A stretch of 64,000 nucleotides of DNA from positions 186,001 through 250,000 of the forward strand of contig NZ_JAGGMR010000001.1 of the NCBI RefSeq assembly GCF_017875645.1, in the 5' to 3' direction. Under the pieces are notes generated by a model. That model was given only the letters and a program-made list of their open reading frames with translations. It was not told where the DNA came from and did no database searches. The translations under genes were made by a program, and so were the position numbers. How positions within the stretch are numbered: the stretch's first letter is position 1; each line of letters opens with the position of its first letter. Source of the DNA: Nocardia goodfellowii (GTDB taxonomy: Bacteria; Actinomycetota; Actinomycetes; Mycobacteriales; Mycobacteriaceae). Shown piece after piece: positions 55,654 through 64,000 of this stretch.

Positions 55654-57531
55654 TCACTCGACGGTGACCGACTTGGCCAGGTTTCGCGGCTTGTCCACGT
55701 CGTAGCCACGCGCCTGGGCGACCTCGGCCGCGAAGATCTGCAACGGGATGGTCGACAGGAGCGGCTGGAACAGGGTCGGCGCGGACGGGATTTCGATCAG
55801 ATCGTCGGCGAAGGGACGCACCGTGTCGTCGCCTTCCTCGGCGATGACGATGGTGCGGGCGCCGCGCGCCTGGATCTCACGAATATTGCTGAGCAACTTG
55901 GAGTGCAGGACCGCGCGGCCCTTCGGCGACGGCATCACGATGATCACCGGCAAACCGTCCTCGATCAGGGCGATCGGGCCGTGCTTGAGCTCGCCCGCCG
56001 CGAAACCCTCCGCGTGCATGTAGGCGAGTTCCTTCAGTTTCAGCGCGCCTTCCAGCGCCACCGGGTAGCCGACGTGACGGCCGAGGAACAGCACCGTCGG
56101 GACGTGCGCGAGTTCCCGGGCGATGGCGCGAACCTGCGGAGCGGTGTCCAGGACCCGCTCGACGAGCTTCGGCATCGCTTCCAGTTCGGCGAACTCACGA
56201 GCGACCTCGTCGGGGTACTTGGTGCCGCGGGCCTGCGCCAGCGCCAGCCCGACCAGATAATTGGCGGCGACCTGCGCCAGGAAGGCCTTGGTCGAGGCGA
56301 CGCCGATCTCCGGACCGGTGCGGGTGTAGAACACCGCGTCCGACTCGCGCGGGATCTGCGCGCCGTTGGTGTTGCAGATGGCCAGGACGCGCGCCTTCTG
56401 CTCCTTGGCGTGCCGGACGGCCTCGAGCGTGTCCGCGGTCTCGCCGGACTGGGAGATCGCGACCACCAGGGTGGAGCGGTCCAGCACCGGATCGCGGTAA
56501 CGGAATTCGCTGGCCAACTCCACCTCGACGGGCAGGCGCGTCCAGTGCTCGATCGCGTATTTGGCCAGCAACCCGGCGTGATAGGAACTGCCGCAGGCGA
56601 CGACGAAGACCTTGTCGAATTCCCGGAGCTCCTGATCGGCGAGGCGCTGTTCGTCGAGAACGATGCGGCCGCCGTGCTCGTCCATGACGAAATGCCCGAT
56701 CAAGGTGTCCGCGACGGCGGCGGGCTGCTCCTCGATCTCCTTGAGCATGAAGTAGTCGTGACCGCCCTTCTCGGCGGCGGCGAGATCCCAGTCGATGGTG
56801 AAGGGACGAGTCTCCACATCGGCGTTGCCGGCGAAATCGGTGACCTGGTAGCTGTCGGCGGTGATCACGACGGCCTGGTCCTGCCCGAGTTCGACCGCCT
56901 CGCGGGTGTGCTCGATGAACGCGACGACATCGGACCCGATGAACATCTCGCCCTCGCCGACACCGACGACCAGCGGCGTATTGCGGCGCGCGGCAATGAT
57001 CTTGTCGGGATGATCGGCGTGCGTGAAGACCAGGGTGAACGCGCCCTCGAGCCGGCGCAGTACCGCCAGCGCGCTCGCTTCGAAGTCGCCCGCGGTCGGG
57101 CCCGCCGCGTAGGCGCGGGCCACCAGGTGCACGGCGACCTCGGTGTCGGTGTCGCTGCCGAGTTCGACCCCCGCCTCTTCCAGTTCCTTCCGCAACGGCA
57201 CGAAGTTCTCGATGATGCCGTTGTGCACCACCGCCAGCTTGCCGGTGGCGTCGCGGTGCGGATGCGCGTTGCGATCGGTCGGCGCGCCATGCGTCGCCCA
57301 TCGCGTGTGCCCCATACCGGTGCTGCCGGCGAACTTCGCTTCCCCGGCTTCGGCCAGCTCAGCCTCCAGATTCGCGAGCCGCCCCGCCTTCCGTTCCACC
57401 GCCAGCGCACCCGCGCCGTCCAGGATCGCCACACCCGCGGAGTCGTAGCCGCGATATTCCATGCGGCGCAACGCGTCAACGACAACACCGAGCGCGTCCC
57501 GGTACCCGACGTAGCCAACGATTCCGCACAT
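55654..57531 (-). CDS. glmS: Glutamine-fructose-6-phosphate aminotransferase
   Basis: A 625-residue enzyme making glucosamine-6-phosphate for the cell wall. The N-terminal amidotransferase starts MCGIVGYVG with nucleophile Cys2; the two SIS domains carry CGSSYHAGLLAKY and SQSGETADTLEAVR; the end reads ARGYDVDKPRNLAKSVTVE as in all GlmS. No glmS ribozyme is seen upstream. Confidence 0.98.
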   Translation of the reverse strand: MCGIVGYVGYRDALGVVVDALRRMEYRGYDSAGVAILDGAGALAVERKAGRLANLEAELAEAGEAKFAGSTGMGHTRWATHGAPTDRNAHPHRDATGKLAVVHNGIIENFVPLRKELEEAGVELGSDTDTEVAVHLVARAYAAGPTAGDFEASALAVLRRLEGAFTLVFTHADHPDKIIAARRNTPLVVGVGEGEMFIGSDVVAFIEHTREAVELGQDQAVVITADSYQVTDFAGNADVETRPFTIDWDLAAAEKGGHDYFMLKEIEEQPAAVADTLIGHFVMDEHGGRIVLDEQRLADQELREFDKVFVVACGSSYHAGLLAKYAIEHWTRLPVEVELASEFRYRDPVLDRSTLVVAISQSGETADTLEAVRHAKEQKARVLAICNTNGAQIPRESDAVFYTRTGPEIGVASTKAFLAQVAANYLVGLALAQARGTKYPDEVAREFAELEAMPKLVERVLDTAPQVRAIARELAHVPTVLFLGRHVGYPVALEGALKLKELAYMHAEGFAAGELKHGPIALIEDGLPVIIVMPSPKGRAVLHSKLLSNIREIQARGARTIVIAEEGDDTVRPFADDLIEIPSAPTLFQPLLSTIPLQIFAAEVAQARGYDVDKPRNLAKSVTVE

Positions 57532-57567
57532 GGCTCATCAGACTACTTATCGGATAACGTTCATGCC

Positions 57568-58425
57568 GTGTCGGCGTCTGTGAAATCGCTACTGACCACC
57601 CTGACCAGCCGGGGACCGCATCGCGTGCTGCGCGGAAACCTGGCCATCGCGGGTCAACCGGGGGTGGTGTTCACCCCTGAGTCCGGCAAGGACCTGCCCT
57701 GCGTCGCCTTCGGTCATGGCTGGTTGACCGGGGTTTCGCACTACCGCGGGACGCTCGAGCACCTGGCGTCCTGGGGTTTCGTGGTCGCCGCGCCCGACAC
57801 CGAACGCGGGCCGATTCCGTCACATCTCGGTCTGGCGACCGATCTGCTCACCACGGTGGACATCTGCACCGGGGTACGGCTGGGCGACGGCATGGTGAGC
57901 GTCCATCCCGAGCGGCTCGCCCTCGCCGGCCACGGCATGGGCGCGGGCGCAGCCGTGATCGCCGCCACTCAACGCTCGGTCGCCGCGCTGTGCGCGATCG
58001 CCCCCGCGCCCACCGCGCCGCCCGCCGAATCGCTGGCCCCCGATGTGTCGATCCCCGCCCTGATCCTGTCCAGCGCCTCCGATATCGACACCGTCAGCTG
58101 CAACGCGATCCCGTTGACCGCCGCCTGGGGCGGCCCCGCGATCCTGCGCGCGCTCGACGGCGCCGCCAACAACGGAATCGTCGAAGGCCGGCGCGCGCTG
58201 GGCGCACTCGGCGTCGGCAAGTACGAGCACAAGACAGCCCGCGCCGTTCGCGGCCTGCTCACCGGCTACCTGCTGCACACACTGCTCGAGGACAAGAAGT
58301 ACCAGCCGTTCGCCGACCCGGACGCGCAGATTCCGCACACCCAGGTCATCGATCCGAACGCGCCCCGGGACGAGGAGAAGCCGAAGGTCGGGATCGGGAC
58401 GATCGCGTCCCTGCTGCGAAAATAG
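57568..58425 (+). CDS. Alpha/beta hydrolase-fold protein (PETase/dienelactone hydrolase-like) lacking the nucleophile
   Basis: A 285-residue protein with FGHGWLTGVSHYRGTLEHLAS and the fold of polyester/chlorophyllase-type hydrolases. The nucleophile elbow reads GHGMGAG, so the expected serine is Gly123. It is probably not a normal esterase. The GTG at 57568 lies seven bases after TAACGT (57555-57560), so the mRNA may be leaderless. It is divergent from glmS and convergent with the dioxygenase gene. Confidence 0.85.
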   Translation: MSASVKSLLTTLTSRGPHRVLRGNLAIAGQPGVVFTPESGKDLPCVAFGHGWLTGVSHYRGTLEHLASWGFVVAAPDTERGPIPSHLGLATDLLTTVDICTGVRLGDGMVSVHPERLALAGHGMGAGAAVIAATQRSVAALCAIAPAPTAPPAESLAPDVSIPALILSSASDIDTVSCNAIPLTAAWGGPAILRALDGAANNGIVEGRRALGALGVGKYEHKTARAVRGLLTGYLLHTLLEDKKYQPFADPDAQIPHTQVIDPNAPRDEEKPKVGIGTIASLLRK

Positions 58426-58435
58426 CCCCGCCGCG

Positions 58436-59278
58436 TCAGAACCGGCGTTGCCGCATCCACTTCGTCATGATCCACTTCTCCCCCGCCGTGACGAGTTCGC
58501 CGCAGTGCCGGGTGAGCGGATCGAGCTGCCCCGCGCCATTGCAGTAGCGGAAGTAGAGCGCCCCGCCCTTCTTCGGCGCCACCGACAGACCGGCCTCCGG
58601 AAACGCCGTCGCACCACCGGCTTCGACGTCATTGAGGTAAACGATCAAGGTCGCCACCCGCTGCCCCGGTATCTCCACGTGCCGCCAGCTACCGGGATCC
58701 TCCGGCGGAAAGTAGTCGAAGTGCGGCCGGTATTCCCCACCAGGGCCGTACCGCAGAATTTGCAGCCCTTCGCCCTTCTCCACCGGCCAGTTCATCAACG
58801 CCGACGTTCTCCGATCGAGCAGATCGATCAGCGCGTCCTCACCCCGCTGAAACACCGCCCCCTCGCTGGTCCGATTACTGATCACCTCATCGACCCCCGT
58901 CTCACCATTGACCGTGGTAGACCGCGCGAGCCTGGTCCGCGACCGCGCGATCATCTGATCGCACTCGTCTTCGGACAACACGTCAGCGAACAGAATCACC
59001 TGCGGTTGCCGCACCCGCATAACGACTTTGACGTCACGGTCATACGCGCGAATGACATTGCCGCCGTCAACCGGGCAATCGTCATAAACATAAGCAGTCG
59101 GCTCCCGCCCCACAGGCCGCGCACTCTCACCCCCCAGAAACCGCTTCACCGCCTTACCGGCGGCATCCTCGGTAAACCCCGCACCGACCATGGACGCGAT
59201 AATCGTCTCCGCGGTGCACCCACGATCCACGTTCTCCGCCAGCCAGTTACGCCAGTCACTGTCTAACTTCATAACCAT
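58436..59278 (-). CDS. 2-oxoglutarate/Fe(II) dioxygenase of the prolyl 4-hydroxylase type
   Basis: A 280-residue enzyme with a helical N-terminal part (WRNWLAENVDRGCTAETIIA) and a C-terminal P4Hc domain. The iron triad is His186 and Asp188 (RPHFDYF) plus His258 (TRHCGE), and Lys268 (GEKWIMTKW) should bind 2-oxoglutarate; all are present, so it looks active. Family enzymes hydroxylate proline in proteins or peptides. It is the last gene of a four-gene unit that includes a proline-repeat secreted protein, its likely substrate. It starts 21 bases after the coiled-coil gene. Confidence 0.9.
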   Translation of the reverse strand: MVMKLDSDWRNWLAENVDRGCTAETIIASMVGAGFTEDAAGKAVKRFLGGESARPVGREPTAYVYDDCPVDGGNVIRAYDRDVKVVMRVRQPQVILFADVLSEDECDQMIARSRTRLARSTTVNGETGVDEVISNRTSEGAVFQRGEDALIDLLDRRTSALMNWPVEKGEGLQILRYGPGGEYRPHFDYFPPEDPGSWRHVEIPGQRVATLIVYLNDVEAGGATAFPEAGLSVAPKKGGALYFRYCNGAGQLDPLTRHCGELVTAGEKWIMTKWMRQRRF

Positions 59279-59299
59279 TTTCTTTTGTGTTCCAGGTGC

Positions 59300-59689
59300 T
59301 CAGACGAGCCAGCTCTCTCGGCGGTAGTACTCGGCCTCGGGGTCGTCGTCATCGTCGTCGATGGGGAGTACGACATCTTTCGATTTGCGGGCAGCGATGG
59401 AGCGAGCGATGGCCTCACGCTGTTCGCGCGCCTCGGCCATGAGGCGTTCTTTTTCGGCGCGAGCTTCCATCTCGGCTCGTTCCTTCTCCTCGGCCTCGGC
59501 CTGTGCCTTCGCGAACTCTTCGGCCTTTTCCTCCCAGAACTGCGCCATCTCGAGGGTCGCTTGTTCAGCGAGCTCCTCGCTCTTCCGCGCGGTGCGACTG
59601 CGCACGTCGCCGAGTTCTTCCAGCAGCATGGCCGAGCGCCGTCGGGTCTCCTCCGCGATGCGCTCGATCTCCGCCTCGTAGTTCACCAT
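59300..59689 (-). CDS. Coiled-coil protein of the secretion operon
   Basis: A 129-residue, highly charged protein: almost all of residues 1-105 should form one long helix or coiled coil (EAEIERIAEETRRRSAMLLE, ARAEKERLMAEAREQREAIA), followed by an acidic run (six Asp) and the tail YYRRESWLV. I do not recognise the family. ATG 59689 with GGAGTAG upstream. It lies 49 bases after the large secreted-protein gene and 21 before the dioxygenase gene, so it may be a chaperone or scaffold for them. Confidence 0.85.
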   Translation of the reverse strand: MVNYEAEIERIAEETRRRSAMLLEELGDVRSRTARKSEELAEQATLEMAQFWEEKAEEFAKAQAEAEEKERAEMEARAEKERLMAEAREQREAIARSIAARKSKDVVLPIDDDDDDPEAEYYRRESWLV

Positions 59690-59738
59690 CTGGCTACTCC
59701 TCCATGCATGCCGCTCCGACCAACGTCCAAGCTGTCGA

Positions 59739-61400
59739 TCACAGGGGCCCAGCTTCCGAGAGCTCGGCGCCGGTTTGGACGGGTTCCTGCTTCGGCTCAC
59801 CGGTCACCGGAGCAGTTTTGGGCGTATGTTCGCCATCCTGCGCCCCCTTCTTCGGCGTACCGGTCGTCGGTAGGCCGGTAGTCGGTGTTCCCGCCGTCGG
59901 CTGCTGAGTTTTGTCTTCGGTCTTCTTCTCTTCCTTTTTCTCCTCGTCGGAGATAATGGGGTTGCCGTTCGAGTCCAGCTTCACGCTGTACTCGTGCGTC
60001 TTGCCCTCTTTGTCGGTCTCCACCAGCTTCGGCGTGCCATCCTCCCCGACCTCCAGTTTGTAATGTTTACCCGCGAGGTCGAATTCGGTGGATTTAGTCT
60101 TTTTCTCGTCGTCCTTTTTCTCGTCGTCCTTCTTACCGTCGTCGTCCTTGTCCTCGTCGGTCAGATCCTCGACAGCTTCGGAGATCGCCGTACCGAGCGC
60201 GGTCAGGCCGGTGGTCGCGACCGTGGCGAAGGTGCTGGCCGCCGTAGTCAGAGCCGTCGCCAGGGTGGAGGCCAATCCGCTGAGCGCGGTATTCGTGGAT
60301 GCCGGGGTCGTGGAAGTCGGCGTCCCAGTGGTCGGCGTTCCAGTGGTCGGCGTCCCCGCCGGAGAAGGCGTCGTCGGGGACGGACTGGCGGGAGATGGAG
60401 TGCTGGGTGCGGGACTCGCCGGGGAGGGGGTACTCGGCGCGGGGGCACTCGGAGACGGGGCAGCCGCCTTTTCGGCAGCGGGTGCGGGGTACGGGTCGTC
60501 GTCCAGTTCTTTCAGCGCCGCGTTGAGGGTCGTGTATTGAGCTTCGAACAATCTATGCGTTTCGTCGCACTGGCTCACATACAGTTTTTGAAATGCGTCG
60601 TATTGAACTTTGAAGATGTCATCGAGCCAATCTTGACATCTGGTCTTGACTTTGTGGTTGTAGGCGGAATCTTCGCCCAGATAACCCGGGGCCGTGAGGT
60701 CGCCTTGGAGAAGGGAAACAACGAAATTACCGGCAAGGCCGGCCTGAACGGCGTTCACCGGACTGTTCGAAGGCGATAGATCCGGAAAGATCTCGGTCAA
60801 CTTACCGAGCAGAGTACCGCCACCGAAAATCTGTGAAGCCAGCGCACCGGACTGCGCCCCAGAAATTATGTTATCGATGTCCTCCGGGGTCTTCCCGTCT
60901 ACCAGAACCTCGGAATTTCCACCCAGCAAACCGAAAGTGAGGGACGCTTTCGCAATGACCGCATCCCGGAACGGTGTGATGGAAGCCTTTATAGCCTCCA
61001 TCGCTTTTCGCACCTCTTGGCGATCCGAGGTGGCGCGTTCGAGTTGCTGATTGAGCATCGTAAGACCGGCGTTCGCAGCCGCGCCTTGCCAATAACTCGG
61101 CATCTTCTTCGCCAGCGTGTCCTGCTCGGTCCACTGTTCGTCGGCGGCCTTCAGCATCTTCTCCAGGCCGTTCGCCGTCGCCTCCAGCTTGGCGAGATTC
61201 ATGCCTCGCTGCTCGTCGTACTTGGCGGCCAGCTCTTGGTAGCCGTACCCGTCGATACCTTTGAAAGCCCGGACGTAGCGCGACTCCAGCTGCGCCCAAT
61301 ACTGCAAGCCTGGTGAGCCTTCGTTCAGGATCTCATCGACAGACTTGCCGCTCATCTTGGCCGCGAAATCCGCCGGCTTGTCGATCGTCGTTTTCACCAT
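59739..61400 (-). CDS. Large WXG-type secreted protein with proline-rich repeats
   Basis: A 553-residue protein. Residues 1-150 are helical with a W-x-G turn (Trp104-Gln-Gly106 in PSYWQGAA), as in type VII secretion substrates. Residues 150-300 have a glycine-rich hydrophobic part and more helices. Residues 303-366 are Pro/Ser/Thr repeats of the types PSPASPAPST and TPTTGTPTTG. A hydrophobic Ala/Thr stretch (370-410), an acidic Asp/Lys run (413-435), a small beta-rich segment and a second Thr/Pro-rich tail (500-545) follow. No secretion ATPase is in the window. It lies in one operon with a prolyl hydroxylase-type enzyme. Confidence 0.82.
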   Translation of the reverse strand: MVKTTIDKPADFAAKMSGKSVDEILNEGSPGLQYWAQLESRYVRAFKGIDGYGYQELAAKYDEQRGMNLAKLEATANGLEKMLKAADEQWTEQDTLAKKMPSYWQGAAANAGLTMLNQQLERATSDRQEVRKAMEAIKASITPFRDAVIAKASLTFGLLGGNSEVLVDGKTPEDIDNIISGAQSGALASQIFGGGTLLGKLTEIFPDLSPSNSPVNAVQAGLAGNFVVSLLQGDLTAPGYLGEDSAYNHKVKTRCQDWLDDIFKVQYDAFQKLYVSQCDETHRLFEAQYTTLNAALKELDDDPYPAPAAEKAAAPSPSAPAPSTPSPASPAPSTPSPASPSPTTPSPAGTPTTGTPTTGTPTSTTPASTNTALSGLASTLATALTTAASTFATVATTGLTALGTAISEAVEDLTDEDKDDDGKKDDEKKDDEKKTKSTEFDLAGKHYKLEVGEDGTPKLVETDKEGKTHEYSVKLDSNGNPIISDEEKKEEKKTEDKTQQPTAGTPTTGLPTTGTPKKGAQDGEHTPKTAPVTGEPKQEPVQTGAELSEAGPL

Positions 61401-61455
61401 CGCGCGTTATCCCCCGGAGCTCTCAGCCGGTGCCCGAACATGATCCGCCTGGTCA

Positions 61456-61791
61456 TCAGCCCACCTTGTTGGTTGCCCGGGCGTTGTTCTCGTCGACGTT
61501 GGACATCGTCACAGCGGTCTTCCCGACTGCCGCAGCGGTGTCCTCGGTCGCCGTGGTCCAGATCTCGAGCCAGTTTCCCACCGTCTCCAGCGCGGCTTGG
61601 ACCTGCTTGCCCTGATCGGCATACCGACGGCCGGCCTCACATTCGGCCCCGTTCCGGCCGGCGCCGAACAAATTGTTCGTGACCTCACCGATGTAGTTGC
61701 GCACGGTCGCCGCCGACCTCGCCAGATCGTTCGACGCGGTCGCCAGCGCCACCTGATCGACCACGACGCTGCCCGTAATCGTCTGAGCCAT
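61456..61791 (-). CDS. Small EspC/WXG100-like protein
   Basis: A 111-residue helical protein (VDQVALATASNDLARSAATV, QVQAALETVGNWLEIWTTAT) with the size and layout of EspC- or ESX-type secreted proteins and no signal peptide. The strict W-x-G turn is absent (WLEIW instead). GGAGGGG precedes the ATG. It is the first gene of the four-gene unit, 55 bases before the large secreted protein, its likely secretion partner. Confidence 0.8.
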   Translation of the reverse strand: MAQTITGSVVVDQVALATASNDLARSAATVRNYIGEVTNNLFGAGRNGAECEAGRRYADQGKQVQAALETVGNWLEIWTTATEDTAAAVGKTAVTMSNVDENNARATNKVG

Positions 61792-62025
61792 GCAACCCCT
61801 CCATGTTCACTTCACCCCTGGCCCGCCGCCGCCGAGAGACACCCGTCCGTGTGCTGTCCTACTTCCTTCGACGCACGCGACCCGGAATCGGTTCCATCGG
61901 ATCCCTGGCCCGCCGCGGGACGTATGTCCGGAATCTACTGGGCGCGGGGAGAAGGTTCAATCGCGGAGGTCGAGGTCGACGCGCTGACGAGATGCCGGGC
62001 GTGCGGCGTGGCTACGATCGGCCGC

Positions 62026-62952
62026 GTGTCCGTGAAGCCCGCGCCCGCTGGGCGCAACCGCTTGCTTATTTGCTCGACCGTGCTTGATCCCGGTCCGTCC
62101 TATCGGTTCTGGCTCGATTTTCATCTGCGGCAAGCCGATCTGATCATGATCTTCATGGACGATCCGAGTAAGCGGCCGCTGTTCGAGGAGGCGGTGGCGG
62201 ATCGGCCGGTGATGCTGGTGGCCGGGGCGGGCGATCGGCGGGACAACGCGCCCTCGGTGGTGATGCGGCGGATTATGGCCAACACCCAGACGGCGGTTTC
62301 GTACGCGGTCCAGAAGGGGTACGACTGGGTGGCGGCGGTGGATACCGATGAGCTGCTCTACGACGAGAGCGAGGGGGCCTGGCGGGCGCAGGAGCACGTG
62401 GGGCAGGTCACCTTCGCGAACCAGGAAGCGGTACCGGTGGATCACGAGCCGGAGAATTGCTTCGCCGAATGCACGCTGTTCCGGGTGAACGGACGTACCG
62501 ACTTCATGGCGTACGGGAACGGGAAGAGCGCGGTGCGGGCGTCGCCCGGGGTGCGGGCCGGAATTCACGAGTTCCATGACTATGTGGGTGAGCATCATTA
62601 CGCGGTGGGGCCGGTGATCTTGCATTATCCCAACCCGTCGTTCGACAGCTGGGTGGCGAAATTCAGTAACCACGGGGTGTTTTCGAATTACTGGTGGGAC
62701 GACCCGAGTTTGCCGATCGAGTTGCAGTTCATGTTGCGATCACGGGATCTGGTGCATGCGGCGATCCGCAGCGGGGATTGGCGCGAAGCGCGCGCCTACT
62801 TCAGATCGTGGATTCCGGATGCGGCGGCGCGGGCGCGGATGTTGGCGGCGGATGAGCTCCGGGTGTACAGCCCGGTCACGGAGTTGCTGAGAGCCGATCC
62901 GGACCGGCTGCGCGCAGCGCTGCTCGCGACGTTGGCTCAGCGGGCGGAGTGA
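62026..62952 (+). CDS. Glycosyltransferase family 2/92-like protein
   Basis: A 308-residue protein without a signal peptide: ICSTVLDPGPSYRFWLDFHL, the DxD metal/nucleotide-sugar motif in AAVDTDELLYD, and YVGEHHYAVGPVILHYPNPS. It should transfer a sugar; donor and acceptor are unknown. The GTG at 62026 lies seven bases after TACGAT (62013-62018), so the mRNA is probably leaderless. It is divergent from the secretion operon. Confidence 0.82.
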   Translation: MSVKPAPAGRNRLLICSTVLDPGPSYRFWLDFHLRQADLIMIFMDDPSKRPLFEEAVADRPVMLVAGAGDRRDNAPSVVMRRIMANTQTAVSYAVQKGYDWVAAVDTDELLYDESEGAWRAQEHVGQVTFANQEAVPVDHEPENCFAECTLFRVNGRTDFMAYGNGKSAVRASPGVRAGIHEFHDYVGEHHYAVGPVILHYPNPSFDSWVAKFSNHGVFSNYWWDDPSLPIELQFMLRSRDLVHAAIRSGDWREARAYFRSWIPDAAARARMLAADELRVYSPVTELLRADPDRLRAALLATLAQRAE

Positions 62953-63051
62953 CGGGGACCGGGCCGTCGCGCCGAGTCCACCTCTGCCCGAGTCGAATCC
63001 GCAGCTGCAACGCCCTAAGATCGACCTGCCGCGAATGGGGAGGAGACGGAA

Positions 63052-63867
63052 TTGACGAATGGTGGACGACTACCGGGCGACCGCAGGGTCGCGCTGATCA
63101 CCGGCGCTGGAGGGCTGCTCGGCAACGCGTTCTGCCAGGCGCTGTACCTCGAGTACGACATCGTCGCGGTGCATCGCGAACGGACGCCGGGGGTGCCGAC
63201 GCAGTTCGAGTGGTTCGTCGATCCGTTCGATCCGCAAGCCGAGGTGCCCGAGAACAGTTCGCAGGTCTACTTGTTGCGCGCCGACCTGACCGAAAAGGGC
63301 GAGGTCGAGCGAGTCGTCGATCTGGCGCTGGCCAGGTTCGGAACTGTCGACCTGCTCGTCAACAATGCCGCGCACATGACATGGCATGCGCAAGGTGTGG
63401 TCGACGGGGATGCCGCGCTCGACGATTTCGATAATCACTTCCGTACGAATGTCGAAGTGCCGCTGCGATTGTCGACCCGATTGGCGCAGAAGAGCTGGCT
63501 GCATGACCGAGACCAGAACCGGGCACGCAACCGCAATATCGTCAACGTTTCCAGCCTGGCGGGCACGGGGGTCTATCCCGGCGGGCAGGCGCTGTACGGA
63601 TCATCCAAGGCGGCGCTGAATCATCTGACCCGCCATATGGCCGTCGAATTCAAGGAGTTCGGCGTGCGGGCGAATGCGATCGCGCCCAACAGCTTCCCCA
63701 CGCTGGTGCCGACCGAGAAGGTGCTGCTGTCGATTCTGGAGTTGGACCGTGGCGGGATGACCGGCGGCGTCTACGCGATCGAAGGGCCGCTCGAAACCGA
63801 GGCGACCGGACGGCATGCGGCGACCACTACGCCCGCGCCGCTGGCCACCACTCCCACGCCGAACTGA
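63052..63867 (+). CDS. Short-chain dehydrogenase/reductase
   Basis: A 271-residue SDR: ALITGAGGLLGNAF (about residues 14-27), NNAAHMTWH, NVSSLAG and YGSSKAALN with the catalytic Tyr and Lys. The C-terminus is an unusual Thr/Pro/Ala-rich tail. TTG at 63052 follows a strong GGGGAGGAG, which outweighs the rare start codon. It follows the glycosyltransferase by about 100 bp and may belong with it in sugar metabolism. Confidence 0.88.
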   Translation: MTNGGRLPGDRRVALITGAGGLLGNAFCQALYLEYDIVAVHRERTPGVPTQFEWFVDPFDPQAEVPENSSQVYLLRADLTEKGEVERVVDLALARFGTVDLLVNNAAHMTWHAQGVVDGDAALDDFDNHFRTNVEVPLRLSTRLAQKSWLHDRDQNRARNRNIVNVSSLAGTGVYPGGQALYGSSKAALNHLTRHMAVEFKEFGVRANAIAPNSFPTLVPTEKVLLSILELDRGGMTGGVYAIEGPLETEATGRHAATTTPAPLATTPTPN

Positions 63868-63916
63868 CGCACCCGCGAACCCGGCCGGTCAGCTGGCCAG
63901 GTTGCGGGTGGTGGAG

Positions 63917-64000
63917 CTACTTTCCGAGGGTGCCTTCGTCGGTGCGGACCCATTCCTGAGTGCCGTCCGGATGCTGGTGGAATTCCCAGGCGGCGTAATC
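63917..64000 (-). CDS. C-terminal end of an unknown gene cut by the window
   Basis: The last 27 codons read DYAAWEFHQHPDGTQEWVRT and then DEGTLGK before a TAG stop. The frame is open to the window edge and looks protein-like. No family is recognised. Confidence 0.55.
   Translation of the reverse strand, partial: DYAAWEFHQHPDGTQEWVRTDEGTLGK

Noticed and set aside
57532..57567. glmS ribozyme or other riboswitch before glmS
   Set aside because: Only 36 bp separate glmS from the divergent gene, too short, and no core motif is seen.
55903..58425. 840-codon plus-strand frame across glmS
   Set aside because: It is antisense to glmS up to 57531; only the end from 57568 is a real hydrolase-fold protein.

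Overview
The window is about 64 kb of GC-rich actinobacterial chromosome, most likely from Nocardia or a close relative in the Nocardiaceae. The evidence is a single MspA-type porin, a WhiB3/SigD/RsdA/GroEL1 neighbourhood in the order known from Mycobacterium tuberculosis (guaB3-guaB-DUF5319-rsdA-sigD-whiB3-groEL1-groES-tsaD-rimI-tsaB-tsaE-alr-nnr-glmS), a dnaE2/imuA'/imuB mutasome, many GTG starts, and many genes that seem to be translated from leaderless mRNAs. I saw no rRNA, tRNA, CRISPR array, insertion sequence or phage.

Layout. Positions 1-836 hold the 5' part of metX (minus strand) behind a SAM-IV riboswitch and a 20-codon leader ORF that overlaps the metX start. Positions 945-3340 are a divergent TetR/MFS efflux pair with a perfect operator, followed by icd (3578-4801). 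Positions 4881-9768 carry a DUF2798 plus flavin oxidase operon, DUF167 and DUF4349 genes, a TIGR03086 protein and an M48 protease. Positions 9845-13733 hold dnaE2 behind an unknown gene with a LexA box. Positions 13890-19973 are accessory metabolism: SDR, DoxX/VOC with a divergent AsnC-type regulator, a sucrase/ferredoxin-like protein, an alpha/beta hydrolase and a methyltransferase. Positions 19964-22783 are imuB and imuA', separated by an unusual 400-bp stretch with four 21-bp repeats. Positions 22784-24480 are a lower-quality, partly degraded stretch with one convincing small gene. Positions 24481-30844 carry a Ser/Thr kinase, a two-component system with a PspC-type sensor, an MspA porin and a PspC/LiaF-like membrane protein.

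Positions 30860-44136 are housekeeping: guaA, guaB3, guaB, sigma D with its anti-sigma factor, whiB3, a SigK-like factor with a very short anti-sigma partner, and groEL1/groES with CIRCE. Positions 44721-55107 hold an Hsp70-fold membrane protein, a PPOX protein with a clear LexA box, the threonylcarbamoyl-adenosine and RimI genes, alanine racemase and the NAD(P)HX repair enzyme. Positions 55228-58425 carry a cupredoxin, glmS and an inactive-looking hydrolase.

The most interesting unit is 58436-61791: four closely spaced minus-strand genes encoding a small EspC-like protein, a large WXG-type secreted protein with proline-rich repeats, a coiled-coil protein and a prolyl-4-hydroxylase-type dioxygenase. 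This suggests that a type VII secretion substrate is hydroxylated on its proline repeats. A second theme is an SOS regulon of three operons in one window (TPR-like gene plus dnaE2, imuA'/imuB, and a PPOX flavoprotein). Functions are assigned by reading motifs and recalled family resemblance only; no database search was run.
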